From Adiantum capillus-veneris (Eukaryota; Streptophyta; Polypodiopsida; Polypodiales; Pteridaceae): a DNA stretch of 64,000 bases. Below, in pieces: positions 10,480 through 21,793 of the stretch. Numbering within the stretch: position 1 is the first letter of the stretch; every line of letters starts with the position of its first letter. The position numbers and the translations under genes were made by a program. The notes under the pieces are model-generated. The model saw only the letters and a program-made list of their open reading frames with translations. It was not told the origin of the DNA and did not search any database. The stretch lies in NCBI GenBank assembly GCA_014529385.2, contig CM043970.1:68162567-68226566 (forward strand), read 5' to 3'.

Positions 10480-11640
10480 GGATATCGCCAGGGGACCATG
10501 GAGGAATTTGTAGCATCTCCATCACCCACAGAGAGGAGATGTATGAAGACATTCAACATGCCCTGCCTGACACTTCACACCGACCATCCCCTTCACCGTA
10601 GCACCATAGTATTAGCACTTCACATCGATCCTTTCCTTCACAGTTTACATCTTCAGAGCGATCACAGTGCTTAGAGTCATGCCTCTCCACCAAGCACTCA
10701 CGTAAGTATACGTGGGCCCGACACTCTAGTGGTGGAGCAGGCGGGTACTATGGTTGTGGTGCCACGAATGCTTTCACACCACCTCGCAACCGTCGAGTCC
10801 TTTCCCCCTCTCTTGGCACTCCCACACCTACTACATAGTCTCCATCTACACTGGCTTTTTCTTGATAGTCAACCACTCCTACCTTCACACTATTGCAGGA
10901 CACACCTAGCCTCACGCTGCTCTCCACTCTTGGCCTGAGCCCTATTGAGACTCTCCTCATGAACCCTCGATGTTGCCAGGGTATGTGGGTGGATCTCCCT
11001 TACACAAACCCTACCATTGATGAGATTAGACCAGATTAGAATGGTAGAAAGGTGACTACTACCATACATAGCTTCTACGTATAGGTATTTTGTCACCACC
11101 ATGAAGAAATAGAAAGAAATACCAAGCTAAGCTCAAAGAAAAGGTAGTCAACATACTTCACATCAATTTTTATGTGGAGAGTGTGGAGCATCATTTCTCT
11201 ACTGAATGGATGAACACACGGATGCATGACTACTTGAAACACAAGCGCTCAAAAGTATATGAAGCATTGAAGAATGACTTTCCCAATCCATCATGGCTTG
11301 ACAATTAGGAAGATTGCAAGAAAACAAAGAAATAATTGCGTGAAAATCCCAACAAGTACAAGTAAAAAAAGAGGCAACGAAGGCACGAATGGAGGCAAGG
11401 AGTTCGCACCACTTGGGTAGCGGCATACTTTGAGGGCAATTTTGTAAGTATAGTTGCATTGCATTTATGGTTAGCATTTCACCAATTTATAATTTCTTGA
11501 TTTAATTTTGCTTATATTCAAATGCTTTTAAATAGTGGATGCCGACCAATCGAGAGTCTACCCCATTCGAGCAAAGTTAGGTGCAAGGCACGGCCTTAGT
11601 GAGCTCATAAAGATTTTGAGATCTCAATCTAGAAAGGTAA
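10480..11640 (+). pseudogene. Decayed Ser/Pro/Thr-rich, transposon-like gene
   Basis: One plus-strand frame from about 10480 to 11100 is rich in Ser, Pro and Thr with only scattered stops (for example NAFTPPRNRRVLSPSLGTP and GMWVDLPYTNPTIDEIRPD). After a frameshift, 11150-11443 gives a charged region (STEWMNTRMHDYLKHKRS, YEALKNDFPNPSWLDN, WVAAYFEGNF). A GTAAGT donor at 11444 and an AG acceptor at 11534-11535 bound a likely 92-bp intron. The next exon is open in another phase (DQSRVYPIRAKLGARHGLSE) up to GTAAGA at 11638. A low-complexity front followed by a basic region and introns is typical of plant CACTA-type transposon proteins, but I cannot match a family. It may belong to the same decayed unit as the Ulp1-like gene at 30.1 kb. 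Confidence 0.35.
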
Positions 11641-13757
11641 GACATAAGCTTTAAACACTAATTCCATTTATGCTACACTATGTGTTCATATTTAGTTTTA
11701 TTACCTAAACTTTTTTATTGTCTCTTTTTGTTTGCAAAATCCAACTCGAACGTCGTTGTAGCATGAGGAAACCTCTTCATTAGAGTAGCACGCACATGTG
11801 CTACTATATGTTTTAGTTTTAGTACATTCATAGTTTTATGTATTTATTGGGGATGATAACTTTCTCCCATTTTTAACGGCAAAATTCTACTTATTGTCTA
11901 TATGTCATTTTATTTTGAGGCATTTACCCATTTTTGTAATGTAGCATTTGACACTATATTTGAATGTTTTACCCTCGACATTGGCAATCCCTTGTATTAT
12001 ATAACGCATTTATATCCATGAAAAATAGATTCTCTTCAAATTTTTTGTTCTCTCAATGTTTTCAAGCTATGTTGCTTTTTCTTAATTTGTTATTGTCTTT
12101 GAAGATTTAGAATTTTTTACAATGGTTATTAGGGCCTTTTGGTCCTTCTACCCCCAAATTTTCACCTGGAAGTGTTGATATGCACGTCGACGTTTATAGT
12201 AAAGTAGCATCTTTATCAAAATTGATATAGGCATCAATATGGTAATACCTTGATGCAAATAGCCGCACTTATATCGATGTTTGTATCAATGCTATGCTTT
12301 TGACATTGGTATCGACACCCATATTGACATCCCAAGTACAAAAAACCAACTTCATCTGCATCAACATAGGTGTCACAAGTGTGAAGAGCCCCTTTTAGCG
12401 TAGGGAGAAGATTCTTCTATGATCTCCATGTAGACAAGCACAACTACCCAATCACATTTTTGCAAAATTGAAAAGTCTTTCTTTCCCACAACTCTCTTCC
12501 ACACAATCTCACTCTCTTGTAATAAACCAAAAAAAAAAAGAAAACAGAAGATAGTACTCAAAGATAAGGGAGGGAAATATCCCTCACTTAGCTTTGAGAA
12601 TTGTAGACACAATTGGGTCTATCCACGATTCATTAATTAATTTGTTTAGAAGATTCTCTTATACATTAGCGATCAACTGCAATCTCTCAATTGCATCAGA
12701 TGCACGCGCGCATAAGCGATCCGCCGCCTTCCCTCTGCCTCAGGTTCCTGCAGCTAGGAGTCGGCTCCAACGACAAACACTGCTAGCAACCTCTATCAAT
12801 GCCCCCGTCATGTCCCTTGCAGGCAACGCTATTGCACACTTGCCCATGCGTTCTCCACAGGCCGCCTCCGATGACATGAGCACCTATGCCTCGTCTCGGG
12901 TCCCTTGCGACACCACCCCTGCTCTTTCCACTTCCCATGGACCGCTATGAAGAAACGCAGCAGCGAGCGGGTACCTGCGACACACTCTCTTTGTGTTCGG
13001 CTACTCCTCAAGCGAAAAGATCTCTCTCTGCCCTCGTCTGGATACATGACGCGTCTCTCTCTCTTCCACGCGCCCTCTGCTACGTACGCGAGCCCACAAA
13101 ATTCCTTTCCTTGAATTTGCCCTGAAAAATTTGAAACCAAGTAAAGTTTTTAAGTTTTCACACTATGGTCCTCTATTTTCAGACGGAATTTCTCCTTTTT
13201 CCCTTCTGCCTCAACCGACACTCTTAAAATTCAAAACGACACGATATTATAGCGTACTTTCCAGTGTTCGCATTTCACACTCTGTTTCTCCTTTTCCCTT
13301 TTCCCTTAACCAGCATTTTTGAAATTGAAAATGGCACGATATTAAGCTGACGCACATTTTTCGCAAACATTGGTACTCTCCATCGCTCTACTCTCGCCTT
13401 TACGCATGCCCATGAAAATCTCCCTCTCTTAGCCATGGAACTTTCCCTAAGATACCACAAAAGACATAAGTAAAAGGTATTCACTTTTTTGCCTCTCAAG
13501 TCAAAGAGGATCTCCTTTGATTCTCTCTAAAAGAAATGGAAAAAAGATTATAGCGACATACTTTAAATATGAAAGGGGCATCAAGCCAGGGAAACCTCCA
13601 CCTCCCCATGCTAGTATTAACCATTATATGCCATAGTAGTGAGCCCCTCCCATCAAAGTAAATACCAACAAGTAGGCAAGGACAAAGTATACACAATAAA
13701 AGGCCCAAGCAAGCTAGGCTATTGTAGTGGTAGATATTGATCCATGTAGCCTTGTAA
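11641..13757. other. Spacer with a small GC-rich block
   Basis: AT-rich to about 12650. A GC-rich block at 12700-13110 holds open frames on both strands (118 and 103 codons) without recognisable domains. Two diverged tandem copies of about 99 bp follow: TTTCTCCTTTTTCCC at 13189 and TTTCTCCTTTTCCC at 13286, each ending in a CACGATATTA word. Confidence 0.5.
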
Positions 13758-13823
13758 AAAGCAGGACCAAAGATGAAGAAGGCTCACGAGGACACACATA
13801 AAATGTTAAAAGAACAAGTTTTC

Positions 13824-14087
13824 ATGGCTCGCACAAAGGAGAAAGCTAGGAAGGTATACCCGCAAGGCAACCAGTCTTTAACTCCATGAGTTGCAGGGAG
13901 AACCCTGCCCAATTTATGGGCAATAGTGCGGAGTCAAAGGTAAGAGCAGAACCAAAGTGTATTGCTTGAGCTTTGCAAGCTCCAAAGGTATATATCTCTA
14001 GCTATCCCTACGCTACCATTTCAGAGAGTTGCACACAAGAAATGTGAAAGAGCGAACCTGAATTTTTGGTGGGCCAGAAGTGCAATG
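13824..14087 (+). pseudogene. Histone H3-like gene, N-terminal part (interrupted)
   Basis: A single frame of 88 codons from ATG 13824 to the retrotransposon border follows histone H3. It starts MARTKEKARK (H3: MARTKQTARK). VLLELCKLQR then aligns with VALREIRRYQK, and LPFQR is identical and within two residues of its H3 position. NLNFWWARSAM matches the loop-1 region; the Trp here recalls CenH3 (NRWTAEAL). Two in-frame stops, TGA at 13887 and TAA at 13941, break it. The frame can be read upstream to 13758, with ATGs at 13803 and 13773, but MARTK makes 13824 the likely start. H3 is a core nucleosome protein; this copy is too diverged to be canonical. The remainder lies at 29504, beyond the chromovirus. 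Confidence 0.8.
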
Positions 14088-14746
14088 TGTAACATTTAAT
14101 GGTCTAGTAACTTGTATGTAGCGAAAAACAGCATGAACATAGTGAGCATTTCATTAGAATAGATTCCTAATGAGAATAACAAGAGTGCTTGGGTGGAGAG
14201 AGAAACAAAAGTTATAACACCTAGTTAGATAGCATGTAACAATACTTCAAAAGAGAGAGAATTAAGCAATTGACAACAGTTGAGGACCGGATTTGCGGAG
14301 CCGGTCCCCCCTCCAAAAGGCTTTGTATTATGGTTTGTCCCATCAAGAGAGACATTTTACAATACAATTCTATGTGTTCCTTCAATACTAACTAGTGCAA
14401 TGAAGATCAAAACTTCAAGCACTAAGCAAAACACTTATCAAACACAACATCAATTCCCTCACGGTCTCATACCCAAGACCTCACACACCTTCAAAGATGG
14501 TGAGAGCTAGCGGGGTATGAGAGTAGATTGAGACGAAGAAGGAGTAGTCTTACGAGAAAGATGTACATCTCCTCACATAATCACTCATATTAGCATAGCT
14601 TAGCTTAGTAATTAGCATGGTAGAGGAGATGAGCATGCATTGAAGCTTGGCTCTTGGTTGGATTTGCATCACAAAGCCAAGAGTTTTTGGTGTAGGCCTC
14701 CCTTCTCACAAGCTTGGAGTAGGTGATAAGCTTTCCATTAAAGCTT

Positions 14747-14794
<48 letters not shown>

Positions 14795-15690
14795 TTGTTA
14801 CTCTACACATAAGCCTGTGTGAATGTGTGTGGATAATTGCCTTTGAAAAATCAGCCCCCCCTCTCTCTTGGTCGACCCCTCTTGCTATTTTCTCTTGCTA
14901 GCACCTCACAGGACCTCCCCGAGCTTAGCCAATAGGATTTCAGGAGCATAAGTGATAGCCTTCTGACATGTGTCCCCCTTTCCCCTTTTGTGAGAGCTTT
15001 GGGTAATTAATAAATGTAATTAAACTTTCATTGGACCCCTTTGTCTCCTGACCAATAGGAATCACGCAAGCCATTGGGTTGTTGAATGCTCATTGGACCC
15101 CTTGGGAGACTGTCCAATAGTCTTCTAGAGAGCTTAACTCCTATTGGTTCTTTTATGAGTATTTTTTAATTAATTGAACTAGATTTACTCTAGCCTATTC
15201 TCATTGGTCCACCTCCATGGCCATCCAATAGGATTTGAGTACACCTTGTGGGCATCTGGCCTAGGGAGCTGACATGTGTCCCTCTTTTCCCTTGCGTACA
15301 AAGGAAGCTTGTGAGTGTGTGTATGTGTATGTGTTTCTCTCTCATCCCCTACTTCTTGGGCTCGCCCCCTCCTATGTAGGAGTTTGTGAAGACTTTTTGG
15401 GACACACACAAAGCATCCAATTTCCTAAGCCTTTGACCATTGGACACAACCTTTGAATTTTGGAACCATAGCATTTTGGAAGTCTTAATGGGCTACCCTA
15501 AGGTCTTTGGAGCCCATTGTTGCACATAGCTCTTTTGCAGATGCCCCCCCCCCGGTTGGATCCCTACTGTGGCCGGTCTGCCAGCTTAACCAATATTCTA
15601 GTCTTTTCGCCCCTAGCACTTCCCCATATTAAATGATCATTTTAACATGAGAAAATCATTTAAGAGAATTAGATATTAGTTATTATGACA
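14088..15690 (-). repeat. 3' LTR of the chromovirus
   Basis: Starts TGTAACATTTAATGG and ends TATTATGACA on the plus strand, collinear with 27913-29503 except for small indels and microsatellite changes. It contains an (AG)n array at 14749-14792 that is almost absent from the other LTR. Confidence 0.92.
14749..14792. repeat. (AG)n microsatellite in one LTR only
   Basis: A 44-bp AG run. The same place in the partner LTR (about 28575) reads only AGAGAGACGGAG. Confidence 0.95.
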
Positions 15691-15703
15691 TTACCTCTCT
15701 CTT
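15691..15703 (-). promoter_or_regulatory. Polypurine tract of the chromovirus
   Basis: The minus strand reads AAGAGAGAGGTAA directly before the LTR start TGTCATAAT. Just upstream is TCGAGGACGA, the word usual before the 3' LTR of plant Ty3 elements. It primes plus-strand cDNA. Confidence 0.7.
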
Positions 15704-15905
15704 GAAATCATAGTCGTCCTCGACTATGGGGTAGAAAAGATAAAGCATATTCATTAGTCCTTTTTCTAGCAGGTAGATGATCCCTATGTTACCCTACGAC
15801 ATCGTTCCAGAATGGATGACTAGTCTATTTAGCGCTTGAGAGCTTAAGCTGCCGCAAGCATGTCTGCACATTAGTCCTATCAATCTTCCGTAGTAGAGTG
15901 ACAAG

Positions 15906-15910
15906 CTCTA
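15906..15910. repeat. Target-site duplication CTCTA, left copy
   Basis: CTCTA precedes the nested LTR element and is repeated exactly at 22731-22735 after it. Confidence 0.9.
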
Positions 15911-17742
15911 TGTTAGCAGCGGCTAACACATGCTACACCAAATATGCATCAAGCGGGAGATATACTATGGTTGTGCATAATATTTCCAACTCACCTTGTA
16001 TAAGTCTTGGGCTCACTTGGAGTTCCAAAGTTGTAAATGCTAGTTTGAGGGCTCAAGCTTAAACCCATAGTAGAAGGGATTGTGGTGAAAGCCTTTAAAA
16101 AGAAGCCTTTATGCAAGGAGGCTTCATTCTTGAGTATCCACTTTTGAGAGATCCCTCTCTCTAGAGTGTTCACTCTTTGGCCTAGCCTTGAGCTTAATGC
16201 CTATGCTTGAGAGGTTAGTGCTAACCATTGTAATTAGAGTAAGCTCTTCCTAATTAATCTAATCCTTATTTTCTCATTAGTCTACTTCTTCTCTACATTT
16301 CATCTTGTCATGAAGTAGTATTACACTTTCATCATTCTAGATTTGAGAGATGTATGTACTTCATGCTAGTAACCACTCATAATCTTCCATAAGCATTTTG
16401 ATTTGTGATATTTAGCATCACTAATTAGGTTGATTAAGTTGGGTCTTAATCTTGTAATTAGTGTGTGTCCTATTGTTGCTTGTGTCATTAGAAAATTTCG
16501 GAGGTCTTTTGGAAGGCCTTTTAGTAAAGAGAGGAAAAAGAACTCCTCCAATGAGAGAAGAGCTTATGTTACGTAGAAAAAAGCCTGATATTAACAAAAA
16601 TATAAAAGATGCATTCAATGAGTAAACGGTCCTTGAAAACGGTCACCTTCTTATTAAATGTAAGTGTCTTTATCACGAGTTCGGTGCCGCTCATTCAGAA
16701 TGTCTTACGTCATCATGAAATTTTAAAAAATCACAAAACTCTTAACTGGTGTCAAAATTTGAAGATTTTGACACAGTCAGTGCGTTCGGAACACCCAAAA
16801 ACCTAAAAATCGAATGTCTACTTGCCCTTTTCTGACACCCGGAGAGGGAGAAATTACCAAAAAACCCCTAAAAATGGGTCTTGGGATCACGGCGCGCGAG
16901 GGACAACTTTTGTTTTTGTAAAGTGGCCTCTGAGTTCCGTGATCTACTTTGTTGTCCCTCGCGCACCGTGATCCCAAGACCCATTCTTAGGGGTTTTTTT
17001 GTAATTTCTCCCTCTCCGGGTGTCAGAAAAGGACAAGTAGACATTCGATTTTTAGGCTTTTGGGAGTTTCGGACGCACTGGCAGTGTCAAAATCTTCAAA
17101 TTCTTGACACTAGTTGAGCATTTTGTGATTTTTTAAAATTTCATTGATGACGTAAGACATTCTAAATGAGCGACGCCGAGCTTGTGAAAAAGACACTCGC
17201 ATTTAGTGAAAAAGTGACTGTTTCAAAGGAATGCTGAAAAGTTAGGTTCACTTTTCAGAGTATTTAGTTGTCCTTTTGAACGTACTGAATAAGTGCAAAG
17301 GCATTTTAAGAAATTTTCTAGAGAGAGAAATAGAATTTCTTAGAAGGCCCTCCAAATGACCTTCGAAATCTTCTAATGGTAGATAGGTTTTATGAAGCTC
17401 TGGCACCATTCACCTCGTGTGTGTAGCTATTGATGAAGTGCCATGATTGACATGTGGTAATTAGCGTGTGCTTATCATTAGTGTGCTTGGGGTTTCTAGT
17501 CTATGGTAAGTCGGACTTCGGTGGGCTTGATGTGTGTAGGAGTTGTTTGATTAGTGATTAGAGTAAGTTTAGAGTTAGTCTTGCCATGGCTAATCTCTAC
17601 TTGCATTGGAGAGGTGATCTCTTGAATCCTCTATTCCATTCATCCGATGCTCGTGCTTCCATGCCTTAGTCGGGTTGCCAATCCACGGATTTGATAATTT
17701 TGTGTGGGTTGCGATTAGGTCGTGCTACAACGCCTCCCTACA
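15911..17742 (+). repeat. 5' LTR of nested element, containing a further insertion
   Basis: Starts TGTTAGCAGCGGCTAACA and ends CCTCCCTACA. It matches 21794-22730 on both sides of an 893-bp extra segment (16486-17378), so the native LTR is about 940 bp. Confidence 0.9.
16486..17378. mobile_element. Long-terminal-inverted-repeat (foldback-type) element
   Basis: Two arms, 16486-16907 and 16951-17378, are inverted copies over about 420 bp (outer end CATTAGAAAATTTCGG, inner end GCGCGAGGGACAAC). Only 43 bp separate them. The partner LTR lacks the whole segment and shows the empty site near 22370, so this is a genuine insertion. No transposase is encoded. The target duplication is at most a few bases (possibly GT). 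Foldback elements and long-TIR derivatives of Mutator or other DNA transposons look like this. Confidence 0.85.
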
Positions 17743-17744
17743 TT

Positions 17745-17764
17745 TGGCGCCGTTGCCGGGGATC
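17745..17764 (+). promoter_or_regulatory. Primer-binding site for tRNA-Asp
   Basis: TGGCGCCGTTGCCGGGGATC is the exact complement of the 3' end of plant tRNA-Asp including CCA. It begins two bases after the LTR end. Confidence 0.95.
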
Positions 17765-19095
17765 GATAACCTAAGCTAGTGAGTATAGGATGTTTAGAAT
17801 AGAGTAATTTCATTACTAATTTCTCGGGTTTTGAGTGTGTGTAACTCAATTTTTTGTTTGATTTGATGATGTTGATGCTAATGTTAAGTTATGAATACCC
17901 CAAACCCCCAATTTCACTAATTTCATACTAACCCTTGCTAATTTCGCTTCATTTCCATGCTAATTAAACGAATTCCATGCTAATTTTTACTAATTTTGAC
18001 TAACCTTGCTAACCTAACCACTAACATTTGAAGTGTAAAGTATGTTAAATCCCCTTGTAAGATGTGGAATCGTCACTCTAATCAAGTTAATTGTGCTAAT
18101 TTATGCTTAATTTGATGATTTGAGTGTTTGATTTTTTGACCTACAAATGGTCAATTTTGGAGCCGATTTAATGATGCACACTTGTGTGTGCAATGATGCA
18201 TCTTCGCATGGAGCAAAGGAATAGCTTGGACTGTAATTATGATGTCAGTGCACTCACTAGTTATGTCAATTCTTGATTGATTAATGAGGTTCAATGTTGC
18301 TAATTATTTGCTAAAATTAGGTGTATAACACAAATTGACCTACACTTTGCACCTAATTTGATACACTTGGAATGAAATTGATAGTCAAATTGTGACTAAT
18401 GAAAGTTGTGTGTATGCTTAATTCTCATCAAGAATTCATGTGTGTGCATGAAACTCATTGTGTGTGTAATGAACCAAAGAAGAAAAAAACTACCATCTTG
18501 AAGCACACACCTAAAAATACACCCATCAAAGCGTGCATACAATCCTTTGATGATGGCATACCCACGTGAAGACCTTGTACCCGTCATAAGCAGCCCTTAT
18601 TGCTTGGCTCACCACGAGCTGATTCACACGCGTGTGCGCGCGCTCGTGATTACTGGCCCCACCCCGCCGTTGTTGCATTCGTTGGCTACTTTGTGAAAAC
18701 GCCACAAAAAAAAAAAAACACACACACACACACACACACTTTGCTTTGTCTCTTATGGTGCTTGTGAGCTTGACTTGGTGCTGATCATAGGACCCCGCCC
18801 ACTCACCAAGACCACCACTTGCCTCAGACGCCCAATTTTTATGCAACCATTAATGCAATTCCACACCCACTTTTGGCAGGTTTCACTTTTTGCTACAGTG
18901 TTGTTTGCTTATGCCTCTGTCTTTAGCTTGCAAATACAACACATATACTCCTGTCACGTGGAGTTTGGCCCACAAAATCAGTATTCTTAGAAGTTAGCGG
19001 TGGCTTAACCTCTCCTTTATAGCCTTTAGTAGACCCACCATCAAACACACACACCAAATTGTTGTGACCCCAGTAACCAGTAACAGTAACCAGTA
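17765..19095 (+). other. Non-coding interior of nested element, first part
   Basis: AT-rich with recurrent ttgctaattt words and no coding frame of note. A short (CA)n lies at about 18719-18740. Confidence 0.6.
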
Positions 19096-19476
19096 AATGT
19101 CAAAACCAAGCGATAAGAGACCTTGGCCAGCCACTCAACCCCCTATTCGCCTGGTCTTGACCCCGCTGCAAAACTTGTGTTCATTATAAAAAAAAAGGTC
19201 ATAACCAAGCAATGGGAGACCTTGGGTAGCCACTCAATCCCCTATTCGCCTGGTCTTGACCCCACTACAAAACTGGCGTTCATTAGCAAAAGTCATAACC
19301 AAGCGAAAGGAAACCTTGGGCAACCACTCAACCCCCTATTCGACTGGTCTTGACCTCACTGCAAATGGCATTCACCAAAGGCATATCGAAAAAAGTCAGA
19401 ACCAAGCGATGGGAGACCTTGGGCCGCCACTCAACCCCCTATTCGCCTGGTCTTGACTCTGCTACAAATGGCGTTC
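19096..19476 (+). repeat. Minisatellite, four copies of about 100 bp
   Basis: Units start at 19096, 19198, 19290 and 19396 with GTCA(A/T/G)AACCAAGCG. Each contains GAGACCTTGG-like and CCCCCTATTCGCCTGGTCTT words. The copies differ by substitutions and small indels. Confidence 0.9.
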
Positions 19477-19924
19477 ATACTCATTTCTCTTATATGAATG
19501 TCATGTGTATGTCATATGCACAGTTGAGCTTTATTGAACAAATGCTTTTGACTTATGCATGATCTAGTACTTTGCTTAATTGAAAGATTCTCTTTGCACT
19601 AAATTGAAAAAACTCTTGGTAATATATTTGGGCATCTTTTGAGAGTTACATTGATGATACGTACGTGCTTGATTGAGACATGTTGTGCTTAGTTTGCTTG
19701 TACATTTTAGTGCTTAAATTGAATAAAATATCATTCGAAAGCACTAAAAATGAGCTTCTTGATAGCAAAAAGAGATCACTAAAGTTTGGGCTTAGCATTG
19801 ATTTTTCATTTTAGTGCTTAATATGTATGCAAAAATATTGGGCACTAACAATTGAGCTTTATTTTGAAGGGTCTGGCAGGAGTGTGCTTTCATCGATCCA
19901 AGAAGGGTCATCGTTGCAATATAT

Positions 19925-20340
19925 TGCAAAATGTGGCTATTTAGAGCCATTCCATTTCTTTGAATTAAAAGTTGTATATATGTTAGCTCATAGCTTGGTC
20001 AAAAGTTAAATTTTTTCATTTTGAGTTAGTGTTTCCCCAACTTTTTTAAGAGCTTTCAAGTACAAAATTTGGCTATTGAGAGCTATTCATTTTCATTTCA
20101 TCAAGTTGCACATCTGTAGCTCATAGATTGCTTTAAAAATTATAAAATTTTATGTGAGCTAGTTGTTAGCCAACTTTTTGAAAAGCTTTGAATTGTAAAA
20201 TTTGGCTATCGAGAGCCACTTCATTTCATCAAAGTTGCATTATTTTCAGCTCTTGGCTTGTTTTTAATTCTATATTTCAAGTGAGCTAGAAACTATTTAA
20301 CTTTGGAATCATGCATGAGAGACTTAAAATTGCACAATTT
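19925..20340 (+). repeat. Diverged tandem repeat of about 130 bp, three to four copies
   Basis: Units begin near 19925, 20067 and 20193 with the form AAAATTTGGCTATYGAGAGC, followed by a CATTTC(A)TCAA block and a TAGCTCATAG-like block. A weaker fourth begins near 20328. Confidence 0.7.
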
Positions 20341-21778
20341 GCTTATGTAGAAGCTCATTTTATCTCTCATGGTTGTTATGTATGCATACATTTTCTACTA
20401 AAGAGCATCATGTGCATAACCAAAGGTACTTTTTTCCCTTGGATGTTTTCCCTTTGGAAAATTTGGGTAGCAGACCCTAACTTTAGGTTTTTGTTAATGT
20501 TTTTTGTGTTCTTTTGGATTTCAATAAAAGGGCTTTGGAGCTTGTGTTTACACTTAGCTTCAAAAAGCTTGGATTGTAAATAAAAAGATCAAGATAATTC
20601 TCTACACAAAGGGGATGCTTGCTCAAGGATGCTCAAAAGAGCATGAATAGGTGTAATCCTTCCATGATTTTGCTCTTTTTATCTCTTCATTCTCTATGCT
20701 TGGCTTAAGTAATTTTCGCTTCTAAGCTATGGTTCTTTCATGTTCAAAAGCTAGGCATCCTAAAGTTTCAACACTTTGCTTTGTGAATATTAACTCATCA
20801 AAAAATTAGGTTTTATGTGTGTTAATCATAGGTAATTGGCCTTGACCTTAGGTTAAGGTAGGATCATTTCTTGCTAGTCCTAGACTCTTAGTGATAATCT
20901 TAATACTCCATTCATTTTTAACATGACCTAGGGCTATGATTAAGTTTTAGTCCTTTAGTCCAATTGCCATAAGCATCTCATAAAGGAAGAAATAAAAAAG
21001 TGCTAAAAAAATTGAAACAATGAAGCAAAAAAGTGTCAAGAAAAAGTAGCAAAATTGCTACTAGACACATGAAAAGAAAATTTCTATGTTATGTTGTGTC
21101 TATGTGAGGCATAGAACCTTATTAGCACTTGGCAGGCGAGGGGAATCACCTTGGCTTGCTTGGTCAAGGCCCTAAACCGATGCCCTGGGTTGATAGGGGT
21201 TAGTCGTTGCCTTGGTAGGCTAGTAGGCTTTTGGAACACCTTCTTGAGGGTTCAAGGAGCCGAGAGTCGTACTTAGACTTTCCTTGGGGTGGTAGCCTGG
21301 TATTGTGCTTTACTTTTTCAATGAATTGCAAAAACAAAACTTCCATGAGCTTCAAAAAGCTTTGACAATGTACTAATAGATTAGGAGCCCATAGACATGA
21401 TAGACTTGAATGATTTATTAATATTGGTCACATAGTTTTTAGGCTAGTAGGTTTATGAACTTGCATTAGCCTAGGGTCATAATTGATTGCTTGTGTTTCA
21501 TGCGTAGAACTGAAATTTCAAGTGGTTTAATCTTCACGATATTTTAGGTGTTTTTTTGCTTTATGTTGTCTAGTTTTTTACTATGATTCACCCATCTTTT
21601 AGAAGCAAAAAATTCAATTTGCATGGTTGTTCATTGTGCTTCATGTTTTGTATCCTTGTTGGCCTTTGATGCTCATTACTTGTTCTTATGATTTGCAGCT
21701 AAACATTTCTTCCATGGACTTGCTTTCTACCATGTCACCGTGTCCTGCTTCACCGGCACACGAGGACGTGCGCCAAAT
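20341..21778 (+). other. Non-coding interior of nested element, last part
   Basis: No recognisable protein. The 105-codon open frame at 21627-21944 crosses into the 3' LTR and is not a gene. Confidence 0.55.
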
Positions 21779-21793
21779 TAGGAAGGGGGGAAT
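21779..21793 (+). promoter_or_regulatory. Polypurine tract of nested element
   Basis: TAGGAAGGGGGGAA lies directly before the 3' LTR. The related element has the same tract at 39749-39761. Confidence 0.85.

Noticed and set aside
13935-14024. Possible introns in the H3-like part (GTAAGA at 13939, CAG at 14024)
   Set aside because: The H3 alignment, including LPFQR, runs in one continuous frame across these sites, so no intron is needed.
16777-17117. Two open frames with near-identical proteins on opposite strands
   Set aside because: They are the two arms of the inverted repeat translated from each side, not two genes.
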